From Eubacterium sp. (GTDB taxonomy: Bacteria > Bacillota > Clostridia > Lachnospirales > Lachnospiraceae), in the NCBI GenBank assembly GCA_024697885.1, contig JAILSA010000027.1, positions 1-10,391 of the forward strand: 10,391 nt of DNA, in the 5' to 3' direction. Below the pieces are notes generated by a model. It did not search any database. It was not told the origin of the DNA and was given only the letters and a program-made list of their open reading frames with translations. Within the stretch, counting starts at the first letter, position 1. The number at the start of each line of letters is the position of its first letter. Position numbers and translations under genes: made by a program. Below are positions 1 through 6,736 of the stretch, one piece after another.

Positions 1-195
1 TTTTATATCCAATCTGCCTTATCTATAGCCGACCCGGACAAAAAGGAGCAGGAGATTGAATCATTGAAAAGGATACCTGATTCCTTCAGCAAGATGGTTG
101 TAGTTCGGGATTATCTTAAACCGTGGCAGGATGAAAACGGAATCACATATGTAGGAATAGAACAATTCCTTTTGAATGAAGAACTTTTGAAATGA
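1..195 (+). CDS. C-terminal end of AAA ATPase (DUF4143-type), partial
   Basis: This is the last 64 codons of a gene that begins before the window; frame 1 is open from base 1 to the TGA at 193-195. The peptide starts FYIQSALSIADPDKKEQEIE, goes on with an RIPDSFSKMVVVRD segment, and closes with GITYVGIEQFLLNEELLK. From family knowledge, this pattern is the tail of the AAA_14/DUF4143 orphan ATPases common in Clostridia and Bacteroidetes: a 'Q.AL.....' start, then 'I.DSF.K.VVV.D', then 'GI..FLL' at the end. Their cellular role is not settled; some are thought to be toxin-antitoxin-like or DNA-linked. The ATPase domain itself is outside the window, so activity cannot be judged. No terminator follows, and the next DNA is a decayed gene fragment. 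Confidence 0.7.
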   Translation, partial: FYIQSALSIADPDKKEQEIESLKRIPDSFSKMVVVRDYLKPWQDENGITYVGIEQFLLNEELLK

Positions 196-239
196 TATTT
201 TTAGGATGCCGTTAAAGACGCTTACTTTGATGTAGGGAA

Positions 240-404
240 TCTGGTCTGGATTATGTGCACATGGAAGTGGTGGGCAAGCTGTTAAGGCAACTGGCAGACA
301 GGGGACATACGGTATTTGTATCCACCCACGACAGTGAGTTGGTCAACCTGTGCTGTGACCATCTGATGTACATAGATGGCGGCAGACTTGTTAGATTTGA
401 GTAA
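240..404 (+). pseudogene. Remnant of ABC transporter ATP-binding protein (ECF/cobalt type)
   Basis: The frame from 240 to the TAA at 402-404 reads SGLDYVHMEVVGKLLRQLAD, then RGHTVFVSTHDSELVNLCCD, then HLMYIDGGRLVRFE. This is the end of an ABC ATPase: the D-loop SGLD, the switch histidine in STHD, and the 'CCD...GG' ending typical of energy-coupling-factor or cobalt-type ATPases. Walker A, the signature motif and a usable Walker B are absent. Immediately upstream the frame hits TGA at 228-230. The preceding bases (about 222-239) look like a mutated Walker B, since TTACTT and GAT can be matched with small shifts. No start codon or ribosome site is present. I read this as a broken relic rather than a gene; an assembly gap is less likely because the flanking sequence is continuous. 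Confidence 0.75.
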
Positions 405-413
405 GCCAATCAC

Positions 414-442
414 TTTCCTCCCCACCTCCTATATGTTAGAAT
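414..442 (+). promoter_or_regulatory. Candidate sigma-A promoter of aldo/keto reductase
   Basis: An extended -10, TGTTAGAAT, lies at 434-442 (TAGAAT at 437-442), with a poor -35 (TTTCCT, 414-419) 17 nt upstream. Weak -35 boxes are tolerated when the TGN extension is present. The predicted start of transcription is near 449, only a few bases before the ribosome site at 456-464. Confidence 0.5.
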
Positions 443-470
443 AAAGAAAAAACTTAGGAGGAGGCCTAAA

Positions 471-1460
471 ATGTACCTAGCAGATGAAAAAAGATATGAA
501 AAAATGACCTACCGCCGTTGCGGAGACAGTGGCTTGATGTTGCCAGTGGTGTCCTTGGGACTCTGGCATAACTTTGGGGATACGGGAAATTTTGCCAACA
601 TGGAGCAGATGTGTTTCACTGCTTTTGACAACGGAATCACCCACTTTGATTTGGCCAACAACTATGGACCAAGGCCGGGAAGTGCAGAGGAAAATTTTGG
701 GAAGATTTTGAAGAGGCATTTTGCCCCTTATCGGGACCAGATGATTATATCCTCCAAGGCGGGCTACGACATGTGGCCGGGACCTTATGGGGATTGGGGG
801 TCAAGAAAATATTTGATTGCCAGCGCGGACCAGTCTCTCAAGCGATTAGGACTTGACTATGTGGACATTTTTTACCACCACCGCATGGATCCGGAGACAC
901 CGCTAGAGGAGACCTGTGGTGCACTGGCTCAGTTGGTAAGAAGTGGAAAGGCTCTCTATGCAGGCCTGTCCAACTATGACGGACCTACCCTGGAGAGAGC
1001 AACAGAGATTTTGAAGGAAGAGAGGGTGCCATTTATCATAAACCAGAACCGCTACAATCTCTATGACCGCAGAGTGGAGAAAAATGGTCTGGTGGAAATG
1101 ACAGGCAAGCTTGGCAAGGGTCTCATTACCTTTTCGCCCCTTGAGCAGGGCATGCTGACAGACCGCTATCTAGATGGAATTCCACAGGATAGCAGGGTTA
1201 TGACCGATGGAAGATTTTTGCGTCAGGAATCCATTAGTCAGGTGAGGGTGGAAAAGGCCAGAGCTCTGAATCAGGTGGCCAAGGAAAGAGGCCAGACCCT
1301 GGCAGAGATGGCCCTGGCCTGGCTCTTGGCCAAGAAGGAAGTCACCAGTGTTTTGGTGGGAGCCTCTAAGCCAAGCCAGATTTTAGATAACATCAAGGCG
1401 GCAGAGAATATAGAGTTTTCCCAGGAGGAACTTGAGAGAATAGATCACATCATACAGTAA
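471..1460 (+). CDS. gpr: Aldo/keto reductase, YghZ/Gpr (L-glyceraldehyde 3-phosphate reductase) type
   Basis: A complete 329-residue cytoplasmic NADPH-dependent oxidoreductase of the aldo/keto reductase (beta/alpha)8 fold. The closest known group is AKR14, with E. coli YghZ/Gpr, which reduces L-glyceraldehyde 3-phosphate and detoxifies methylglyoxal. Visible group hallmarks are YRRCGDSGLMLP, SLGLWHNFG, THFDLANNYGPRPGSAE, MWPGPYGDWGSRKYL and DYVDIFYHHR. The catalytic tetrad is intact: D60, Y65, K96 and H137. The C-terminal cofactor-binding stretch is present near residues 295-310 (VLVGASKPSQILDNI). Length matches the family. The ATG at 471 is supported by AGGAGGAGG at 456-464. It appears monocistronic, with its own promoter and a shared hairpin terminator after the stop. 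The exact substrate here is inferred; the family assignment is firm. Confidence 0.93.
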   Translation: MYLADEKRYEKMTYRRCGDSGLMLPVVSLGLWHNFGDTGNFANMEQMCFTAFDNGITHFDLANNYGPRPGSAEENFGKILKRHFAPYRDQMIISSKAGYDMWPGPYGDWGSRKYLIASADQSLKRLGLDYVDIFYHHRMDPETPLEETCGALAQLVRSGKALYAGLSNYDGPTLERATEILKEERVPFIINQNRYNLYDRRVEKNGLVEMTGKLGKGLITFSPLEQGMLTDRYLDGIPQDSRVMTDGRFLRQESISQVRVEKARALNQVAKERGQTLAEMALAWLLAKKEVTSVLVGASKPSQILDNIKAAENIEFSQEELERIDHIIQ

Positions 1461-1468
1461 AAAGTTAA

Positions 1469-1545
1469 AAACAGGAAGAGGCCAACCAGAGAGAGACTTA
1501 GGTGCGCATGCACCTCGTCTCGAGTCGGTTGGACTCTTCCTGTTT
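1469..1545. terminator. Long bidirectional hairpin terminator between convergent genes
   Basis: A 77-nt imperfect hairpin fills the gap between two convergent genes. Helices from the base up: 1469-1480 with 1534-1545 (12 bp), 1482-1487 with 1527-1532 (6 bp after one mismatch), 1493-1497 with 1517-1521 (5 bp), and 1500-1505 with 1510-1515 (6 bp) closing a GCAT loop. Read on the minus strand, the stem is followed by two T5 runs (TTTTTAACTTTTT), a good terminator for the EAL gene. On the plus strand the tract after the stem is only TTTCATTT, so termination there should be weaker. Confidence 0.8.
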
Positions 1546-1548
1546 CAT

Positions 1549-3429
1549 TTAGAAGCAATGGTATTCATTTTGGATTTGGCTGAGGGGCATTGGCTTGCCA
1601 AAGAGATAACCCTGCAGGCGCTGGCAGCCGATTTCTGTCAAGAACTCAGCCTGTTCCTCGTCCTCCACACCCTCCGTCAGGGTCTCCATATCAATGAGCT
1701 TGGCCATGGTCACTATACTGTTTAGGATGGCCTTGGACTTTTCGTTTTTGCCAAAATCCTGAAGGAAAACCATGTCGATTTTCATCACATCAAAATTGTA
1801 GTCCTTGAGGACATTTAGGGAGGAGTAGCCTGAGCCAAAATCATCCAGCCAAAGCTCCACGCCGGAAGTCTTGATTTGACTGGCGCTGTTGCGAAGCTTG
1901 CTGCCCTTGGCGGACAGGGCACTCTCCGTGATTTCCGCGTGAATAAGATTTTTGGGAACCCCGTATTCCAAAAGGGTTTCCTGGAGAAATTGGTTTACAT
2001 CAAAGAGTTCAAAGTCCAGCCTGGAAAAATTAATGGAGACGGGAAGGACCCTGCTGCCGGCCTGCATACTGGCCTGAAGGTCCAGGCAGACCTGAGTGAG
2101 AACCGCCTGGTCTAGGAAGTGAATGAGCCGGTACTCCTCCAGGGCCGGGATAAAGTCTCCCGGGGAGAGGAAGCCGTAGTTGGGGTCTAGCCAACGGGCC
2201 AGAGCCTCCAGTCCACACAGGCTTCGGTCCTTGGCCCAGACCACCGGCTGGTAGTAGACCTGGATGTAGCCATTTTTCACCGCATCTTCCACATGGGTAA
2301 TAATATATTGTTTTTTCTGAAAGCCTTCATCCATCATGGCATCGTACTCCGTGTAATTGCAGTCGGAGTATTTTTTTATGGTATTGCAGGCATAACGGGC
2401 GTGGTCACAGGCTATGGAAGGATCCTCCTTGACGCTTCTTGGAGCATAGCTTCCCGCCTTGAGAGAAATCTGAGTGGAGTCGTGCTTTCCTCGGATTTCC
2501 TGGGTTAGATTTTTGATTCGGTCCTCTATATTGGCCCGGTCTGTCAAAACCACAAAGTGGTCGTCAGAATATCGGGCGTAGAGGTCGCCGGCAAAATAGT
2601 TTTTTACCATATTGGCTGTTTCACAAATGAAATCAGAGCCCGCATCAAAACCGTATTTTTCATTGTAAGACTTAAAGTTAACCAGGTCCAAAAAGAGGAA
2701 GAGTTTGTCCTCGATTCCATCCCTGGCCAAGAGCTTAGGGGCTTTTTCTCGAAAATAAGACATGTTGGGGATTCCTGTCAGGTCATCTTCCTTGGAGGAT
2801 TTTTCCAATCGCTCACTTTTTTCCGCCTCCGACAGGCGCTGTCCGTAAACCGCCAGGGCCAGCATAACTATGGAAACCCAGAGGGTGAAAAAGTTGACCT
2901 GGGTGGCATAGGTAATTGGCTTGGTGGATAGGATGACCATCAGGTGATAGAAGTACAAAAAAACCGAGGAGGACAGGAGAATGGACACAATTGGCCTCCA
3001 GTTCAAAAGTCCCATAACGAAAATGATCATCATAATAAAGCAGAGAATTTGTTCTCCCTTGGCATAATCCGAATAGGAAATGCTGACGCCAAAGTAGAGG
3101 GCCACGCCGGAGAAAAACCACATGACGATTTTGCCGGGCAGGGTCTTTTTGATCTTGCCGCGAAGGGTGAGAACGGCGGAGAAGAGCATACAGGCCGCGG
3201 TCAGAAAAAAGACTCCGTAGTCCACCAGGTGTCTTATGTACCAGGCCACGGTTCGGCTGCTGTCCCCGGAAAACCATCGCTGGGCCAGGCTGATAATCAT
3301 CCAGAGCTCCAGGACCAAAACCACTACAGACATATAGATACTGGATCGGAAATTGGCCATGTCAAAATACAAGTCCACATAGGGACTGCGCTTCTCTATG
3401 CCCAGCCATCGTCGGATTTTTTTGCTCAT
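1549..3429 (-). CDS. Membrane-anchored degenerate-GGDEF/EAL protein, probable c-di-GMP phosphodiesterase
   Basis: A 626-residue protein. The N-terminal ~200 residues carry about six hydrophobic segments (near 29-50, 68-89, 101-116, 127-143, 147-168, 179-195), so the catalytic part is cytoplasmic and membrane tethered. A GGDEF domain follows (about 212-365). Its motif is SDDHF (288-292) instead of GGDEF and no RxxD inhibitory site is seen, so cyclase activity is unlikely; D248, N256 and D262, which match GTP/metal-contact positions, remain. The C-terminal EAL domain (about 378-620) looks intact: EAL at 408-410, N467, E499 and E502 in EITES, DDFGSGYSSL from 529, K550, EGVE from 586, and QGYLFGKP from 606. 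Expected reaction: c-di-GMP to pGpG. ATG at 3429 is chosen because AGGAGG (3442-3437) lies 7 nt upstream; a GTG at 3435 overlaps the ribosome site. It is divergent from the chemoreceptor gene. Confidence 0.9.
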   Translation of the reverse strand: MSKKIRRWLGIEKRSPYVDLYFDMANFRSSIYMSVVVLVLELWMIISLAQRWFSGDSSRTVAWYIRHLVDYGVFFLTAACMLFSAVLTLRGKIKKTLPGKIVMWFFSGVALYFGVSISYSDYAKGEQILCFIMMIIFVMGLLNWRPIVSILLSSSVFLYFYHLMVILSTKPITYATQVNFFTLWVSIVMLALAVYGQRLSEAEKSERLEKSSKEDDLTGIPNMSYFREKAPKLLARDGIEDKLFLFLDLVNFKSYNEKYGFDAGSDFICETANMVKNYFAGDLYARYSDDHFVVLTDRANIEDRIKNLTQEIRGKHDSTQISLKAGSYAPRSVKEDPSIACDHARYACNTIKKYSDCNYTEYDAMMDEGFQKKQYIITHVEDAVKNGYIQVYYQPVVWAKDRSLCGLEALARWLDPNYGFLSPGDFIPALEEYRLIHFLDQAVLTQVCLDLQASMQAGSRVLPVSINFSRLDFELFDVNQFLQETLLEYGVPKNLIHAEITESALSAKGSKLRNSASQIKTSGVELWLDDFGSGYSSLNVLKDYNFDVMKIDMVFLQDFGKNEKSKAILNSIVTMAKLIDMETLTEGVEDEEQAEFLTEIGCQRLQGYLFGKPMPLSQIQNEYHCF

Positions 3430-3462
3430 ATACACCCCTCCTAACTTCCCATATATACCTAT

Positions 3463-3491
3463 ATTTTATCATTTTTCTAGGATTCATACAA
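3463..3491 (-). promoter_or_regulatory. Candidate promoter of the EAL gene
   Basis: On the minus strand, TTGTAT (3491-3486) lies 17 nt before TAAAAT (3468-3463). The latter is preceded by TGA, giving the extended -10 TGATAAAAT. The ATG at 3429 is about 34 nt downstream of the -10. Confidence 0.6.
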
Positions 3492-3510
3492 TGATTTCAG
3501 TTAGAAAAAT
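3471..3510. repeat. 9-bp inverted repeat between divergent promoters
   Basis: ATTTTTCTA at 3471-3479 is an exact reverse complement of TAGAAAAAT at 3502-3510, with a 22-nt spacer. The arm centres are about 31 nt apart, close to three helical turns. The repeat brackets the -35 of the minus-strand promoter and lies just upstream of the plus-strand -35, so it is placed like an operator for a regulator acting on both genes. AT-rich arms of this size can also arise by chance. Confidence 0.4.
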
Positions 3511-3518
3511 AGTGCATA

Positions 3519-3547
3519 TTGAATAAAAAACGGAAAGGTGTTACAAT
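3519..3547 (+). promoter_or_regulatory. Candidate sigma-A promoter of the transmembrane chemoreceptor
   Basis: TTGAAT at 3519-3524, a 17-nt spacer, then TACAAT at 3542-3547 with an upstream TGT (extended -10 TGTTACAAT from 3539). The predicted leader to the ATG at 3635 is about 80 nt. No sigma-28 motif (TAAA-N15-GCCGATAT) was seen here, unlike many flagellar-regulon chemoreceptor genes. Confidence 0.65.
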
Positions 3548-3634
3548 GTTTATAGTTATTTTGCACAAGAAAAAACTGAATTTTAAGAGGTGAGTGGGAG
3601 GCCTCTTGGAATTTGGAGAAGAGGAGGGCAGTTT

Positions 3635-5665
3635 ATGCTTAAAAACATGAAAATCGGACGACGAATTTCCCTATTAATTTCATTCGTATTGGTCATTGGC
3701 CTGGCCATTATTATTGTTGGGGCCATATGGAATGTGAGAAACAGTACCCAAAAGGATACCAGGGGAAGATTCGGAGAACTGGTGGATGCCAGGGCTACAG
3801 TGATCAATCAGTATTTTGAAAATCATACTAACTTTTTGGGGTATTTTGCGGCCCAGGAGGTGGTGAGAGATACCTTGAAAAATCCAACCAAGGAAAACAT
3901 CGCCAATCTCAAGGTGCAGATGCAGGGCTATCGCAATGCCAGAAGCAGTATGGAGGGCATGTATTTGTCAGACAAGGACGTGAACTGTCTGATTCATACA
4001 GATGTGGACAGCGCGGAAAATCAGCTGGCCACAAAGACCCCTTTGGAGGACATTATGAATGGAAGTAAGGCCAGCAAAAATGGTGTCTGGATGAAGGGAA
4101 TTGGAACGGCTGCCTCTACGGGAAAACTGGTGGCGCCAGCCTATGCCCCGGTCTATGACACAGACGGAACTACCTTTATTGGAATGGTAGGTGGCGGCTG
4201 CTACATTAACGAGCTCCAGGAACTGGTATATGGCATGTCTCTCAACGGATATGAGAGCTCACAGATCTACCTGGTAAATGCCAAGGCCGGAAACTATATT
4301 TTTTCCCCAGATGAGAGTCAGGTGGGACAGGAGTACGACGAGTCGATCAAAAGTATAGTGGACCAGGCCGTGGAAAAGGAAAGCGGTATCATAGAATATA
4401 CTACAGACCAGAAGTACATGATGGCCTACCGTTACCTGCCGGAGTTTGGCTTTGTGGTATATATGGTAGACAATGAAAATGAGATTTACAGCGGAGTGAA
4501 TTCTCTCTCCATAACAATTTTGAGTCTGGCTATAGTTGTGCTGATCTTTATTGTTTTTGTCACAATCCTTGTGTCCAACAATATCACCAAGGACCTCCTA
4601 AAGATTACCAAGGTTATTCAGGGAATTGGTACCTTAGATATTACCAAGGCCAATGGATTGTCCGAGTTTAGAGATCGCAAGGACGAGGTAGGTCAGATCG
4701 CAGATGCCACAGGAAAGTTGTCCTATGCCGTATCGGATGCGGTGGTGAGCATTCAGGAAAAGGCGGACCAGCTGACCCGACATGCGGACCAGTTGATTCA
4801 AAATGCGGGAGATACCAGTCAGGCCCTAGAGCATGTGGACACGGCGGTTCAGGAGATTGCCACCGGAGCTACCAGCCAGTCCCACGAGACCCAGGAGGCC
4901 ACAGAAAATGTAATCCACATGGGAAATATGATTCAGGACACCTCCCAGGAGGGGGACAAACTGAAAAAATCTTCCCAGCACATGCAGAATTCTTCAAGCA
5001 AGGTTCGAGATATTTTGCAAAAGCTCAGTGATGCCAACAAAAAGACCTACGATGCCGTGGAAATTATTGCAGAGAAGACTACGGAGACCAACAAGTCAGC
5101 CGAGGAAATCAAAAATGCAGCGGAGTTGATTTCTAGCATCGCCAGCCAGACCAACCTCTTGTCTCTCAACGCTTCTATTGATGCGGCCAGGGCAGGTGAG
5201 GCCGGCAAGGGCTTTGCAGTTGTGGCAGAGGAAATCGGCAAGCTGGCTGACCAGTCCTCAGAGTCCGCCCAGCAGATCGATGAGATTATTCGTGACCTGG
5301 TGGAAAATTCCACCAATGCCGTTACCACCATGGAAGAGGTTAAGGTCACCATTGAGGAACAGAGCAAGTTTATGGATGACACCAGGGAGATTTTCAACGA
5401 GGTGGAAGACCAGATTGACAATTCTCTCCAGGGAGTGGATTCGATTGCGGACAAGGTAAGAGTCATGGATGAGGCCAGAATTGCCGTAGTGGATACGGTA
5501 CAGAACCTGACAGCCATTGCCGAGCAAAATGCGGCCTCCACTGAGGAGACCTCCGCCTCCACCTCTTTGGTAGGGGATATGATGGAGGATGTGGCCAGAG
5601 TGGCGGACGAAATCGCCCATATGTCCTCAGATATTAAGGATAGCGTCGGCGTATTTAAAATTTAA
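3635..5665 (+). CDS. Methyl-accepting chemotaxis protein with Cache-like sensor
   Basis: A 676-residue transmembrane chemoreceptor that would control CheA kinase through CheW at membrane arrays. In order: a short basic N-terminus; TM1 (about 11-31); an extracytoplasmic ligand domain (about 32-290) whose [12 protein letters not shown] and [14 protein letters not shown] segments fit a double-Cache (dCache) fold; TM2 (about 291-313); a HAMP domain (about 314-370, containing [11 protein letters not shown]); and a long coiled-coil signalling domain. The conserved hairpin tip is at about 499-541 ([20 protein letters not shown], then [17 protein letters not shown]). A likely methylation segment is [12 protein letters not shown] (631-642). 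No C-terminal NWETF-type CheR tether is present. The ATG at 3635 is favoured over a GTG at 3590: AGGAGGG at 3622-3628 sits 6 nt before it and the mature sequence starts [10 protein letters not shown]. The ligand is unknown. It ends at a strong terminator, so it is likely monocistronic. Confidence 0.93.
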   Translation: MLKNMKIGRRISLLISFVLVIGLAIIIVGAIWNVRNSTQKDTRGRFGELVDARATVINQYFENHTNFLGYFAAQEVVRDTLKNPTKENIANLKVQMQGYRNARSSMEGMYLSDKDVNCLIHTDVDSAENQLATKTPLEDIMNGSKASKNGVWMKGIGTAASTGKLVAPAYAPVYDTDGTTFIGMVGGGCYINELQELVYGMSLNGYESSQIYLVNAKAGNYIFSPDESQVGQEYDESIKSIVDQAVEKESGIIEYTTDQKYMMAYRYLPEFGFVVYMVDNENEIYSGVNSLSITILSLAIVVLIFIVFVTILVSNNITKDLLKITKVIQGIGTLDITKANGLSEFRDRKDEVGQIADATGKLSYAVSDAVVSIQEKADQLTRHADQLIQNAGDTSQALEHVDTAVQEIATGATSQSHETQEATENVIHMGNMIQDTSQEGDKLKKSSQHMQNSSSKVRDILQKLSDANKKTYDAVEIIAEKTTETNKSAEEIKNAAELISSIASQTNLLSLNASIDAARAGEAGKGFAVVAEEIGKLADQSSESAQQIDEIIRDLVENSTNAVTTMEEVKVTIEEQSKFMDDTREIFNEVEDQIDNSLQGVDSIADKVRVMDEARIAVVDTVQNLTAIAEQNAASTEETSASTSLVGDMMEDVARVADEIAHMSSDIKDSVGVFKI

Positions 5666-5684
5666 CCTAAACTTAATTTTTGCG

Positions 5685-5726
5685 ACTCCCCTTTTTGCGG
5701 ACTTAGGCAGGAAGGGGAGTTTTTTT
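5685..5726 (+). terminator. Intrinsic terminator after the transmembrane chemoreceptor
   Basis: ACTCCCCTT (5685-5693) pairs perfectly with AAGGGGAGT (5712-5720). A small inner TGC/GCA pairing (5696-5698 with 5707-5709) lies in the loop. A run of T follows directly from 5720 to 5726. Confidence 0.9.
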
Positions 5727-5728
5727 CT

Positions 5729-5757
5729 TTTCTCTCAGACCCTACTTGTGGTACAAT
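5729..5757 (+). promoter_or_regulatory. Candidate promoter of the 5795-7735 two-gene unit
   Basis: An extended -10, TGGTACAAT, lies at 5749-5757 (TACAAT at 5752-5757), with only a weak -35 (TTTCTC, 5729-5734) at 17 nt. It follows directly after the previous gene's terminator. Confidence 0.5.
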
Positions 5758-5794
5758 AAAGTGATAAGATTGCCAAAATAAAGGAGGATGTGTG

Positions 5795-6700
5795 ATGGAG
5801 GATCACGTTTTTTATAAGACCACAATCCAGGGCAGTGTGGACAACCGATTTTTGCTCCAGATGGAGAACTGCATTTGCGACATCCAAAGGGACTTGGAAG
5901 ATAACTTTTTTTCCGAGGGGATGCCTCTTCCGATTGTGATCTTGAACGATTCCCTGATTCGCTGCAAGGGGGGAAGCCTAGATCGAAAAAAACTGACAGA
6001 TGAGTTTAAAAAGTTAGGTGAAGACCTGGCTTCAAAAAATTCTGACCAGGCCATAAAGGGCCTGTTGGACCTGATTTTATCCGGACTTGAGGAGGGGCAA
6101 AAGGAGTGGCCGGATTTTAACAGAGACCTGATTTCCTACCTGGCAAAGCAGGACAGGACCCTGAGGGAGACCCCGGAATTTGCCCAGATTATGGAACTTT
6201 TGCGCAAGCGAAAAATCTCATATTTCAAGATTGGAGAATATATTAAGGAGCAAAATGTGGTAGTGGTTTACTACAAGGCAGTGGAGCGGATTTGCCAGGA
6301 GGAAAATCTCCAGTACGAGGAGATGATTCGTCAGACTCTGGCCCGCCAAATGTTTATGGAGGCCCACTACTTGACCAAGGGGCCCAACAACCCTTGGCGC
6401 CGGGACCAGATCAAGGAACTGGGCAAGAAGGAGAGGGACCAGATGGCAGAGGCCATGAGCGACCTCTACGCCTATCTTTTCCTTTTGGACCATTTTTGCA
6501 TGGACATGGCGGAGTACCAGCATGAGCAGTGGACCAAATTCTACTTTAGTTCCTGGCCTTATGCTCTGGGGTTGAATTTCATGCTTCAGGAGGGCAGGAT
6601 TCGAGGCTTTAAGGATGTGGAGGAGGCCACGGCTTGTCTCCGGCAACTCTTGAACCTGGATTGCCAGAAGGCTTATGGTAAATTGCTGGAAATGCTTTAA
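5795..6700 (+). CDS. Unrecognised helical cytoplasmic protein
   Basis: A 301-residue protein that I cannot assign to a family. No signal peptide or membrane segment is visible. A short start that may hold strands (residues 1-60, with LPIVILNDSLIRC) is followed by a mostly alpha-helical, charged body. Notable parts are a hydrophobic patch VVVVYY (155-160) leading into a long charged helix (161-192), and an aromatic-rich segment (246-262: WTKFYFSSWPYALGLNF). Six cysteines are scattered (26, 28, 57, 167, 235 and others near 281/290) without a metal-site pattern. AGGAGG at 5782-5787 is 7 nt before the ATG at 5795; a GTG at 5792 is possible but only 4 nt away. The lipoprotein gene starts 36 nt after its stop with no terminator between, so the two are probably co-transcribed. 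Coding is well supported by length, ribosome site and codon pattern; function is unknown. Confidence 0.8.
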   Translation: MEDHVFYKTTIQGSVDNRFLLQMENCICDIQRDLEDNFFSEGMPLPIVILNDSLIRCKGGSLDRKKLTDEFKKLGEDLASKNSDQAIKGLLDLILSGLEEGQKEWPDFNRDLISYLAKQDRTLRETPEFAQIMELLRKRKISYFKIGEYIKEQNVVVVYYKAVERICQEENLQYEEMIRQTLARQMFMEAHYLTKGPNNPWRRDQIKELGKKERDQMAEAMSDLYAYLFLLDHFCMDMAEYQHEQWTKFYFSSWPYALGLNFMLQEGRIRGFKDVEEATACLRQLLNLDCQKAYGKLLEML

Positions 6701-6736
6701 TTTGAATTCACACAGAAAACGAAAGGATACGGGATT

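Noticed and set aside
3430..3435. GTG at 3435 as the start of the EAL gene
   Set aside because: It overlaps the end of the AGGAGGGG ribosome site; the ATG at 3429 has ideal 7-nt spacing.
2813..3444. Open frames overlapping the EAL gene in other frames (2813-3277 minus, 2944-3444 plus)
   Set aside because: The EAL gene has clear domain structure through this region, and these products have Gly/Pro/His-rich composition without any recognisable motif.
3590..3634. GTG at 3590 as the start of the transmembrane chemoreceptor
   Set aside because: The extra 15 residues are encoded partly by a clear ribosome site (AGGAGGG, 3622-3628) for the ATG at 3635, and they do not look like the basic N-terminus of a chemoreceptor.
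5047..5562. Long open frames on the minus strand within the chemoreceptor genes (also 9024-9743)
   Set aside because: They are antisense to strongly conserved MCP coding sequence, lack convincing ribosome sites and show low-complexity Ser/Leu-rich products typical of shadow frames.
5666..5794. Small RNA or riboswitch between the chemoreceptor and the unknown gene
   Set aside because: The structure is fully explained by an intrinsic terminator followed by a promoter and ribosome site.
6355..6375. Possible metallopeptidase-like helix (MFMEAHYL) in the unknown protein
   Set aside because: No HExxH or similar paired metal ligands are present; the resemblance is only to the hydrophobic pattern.
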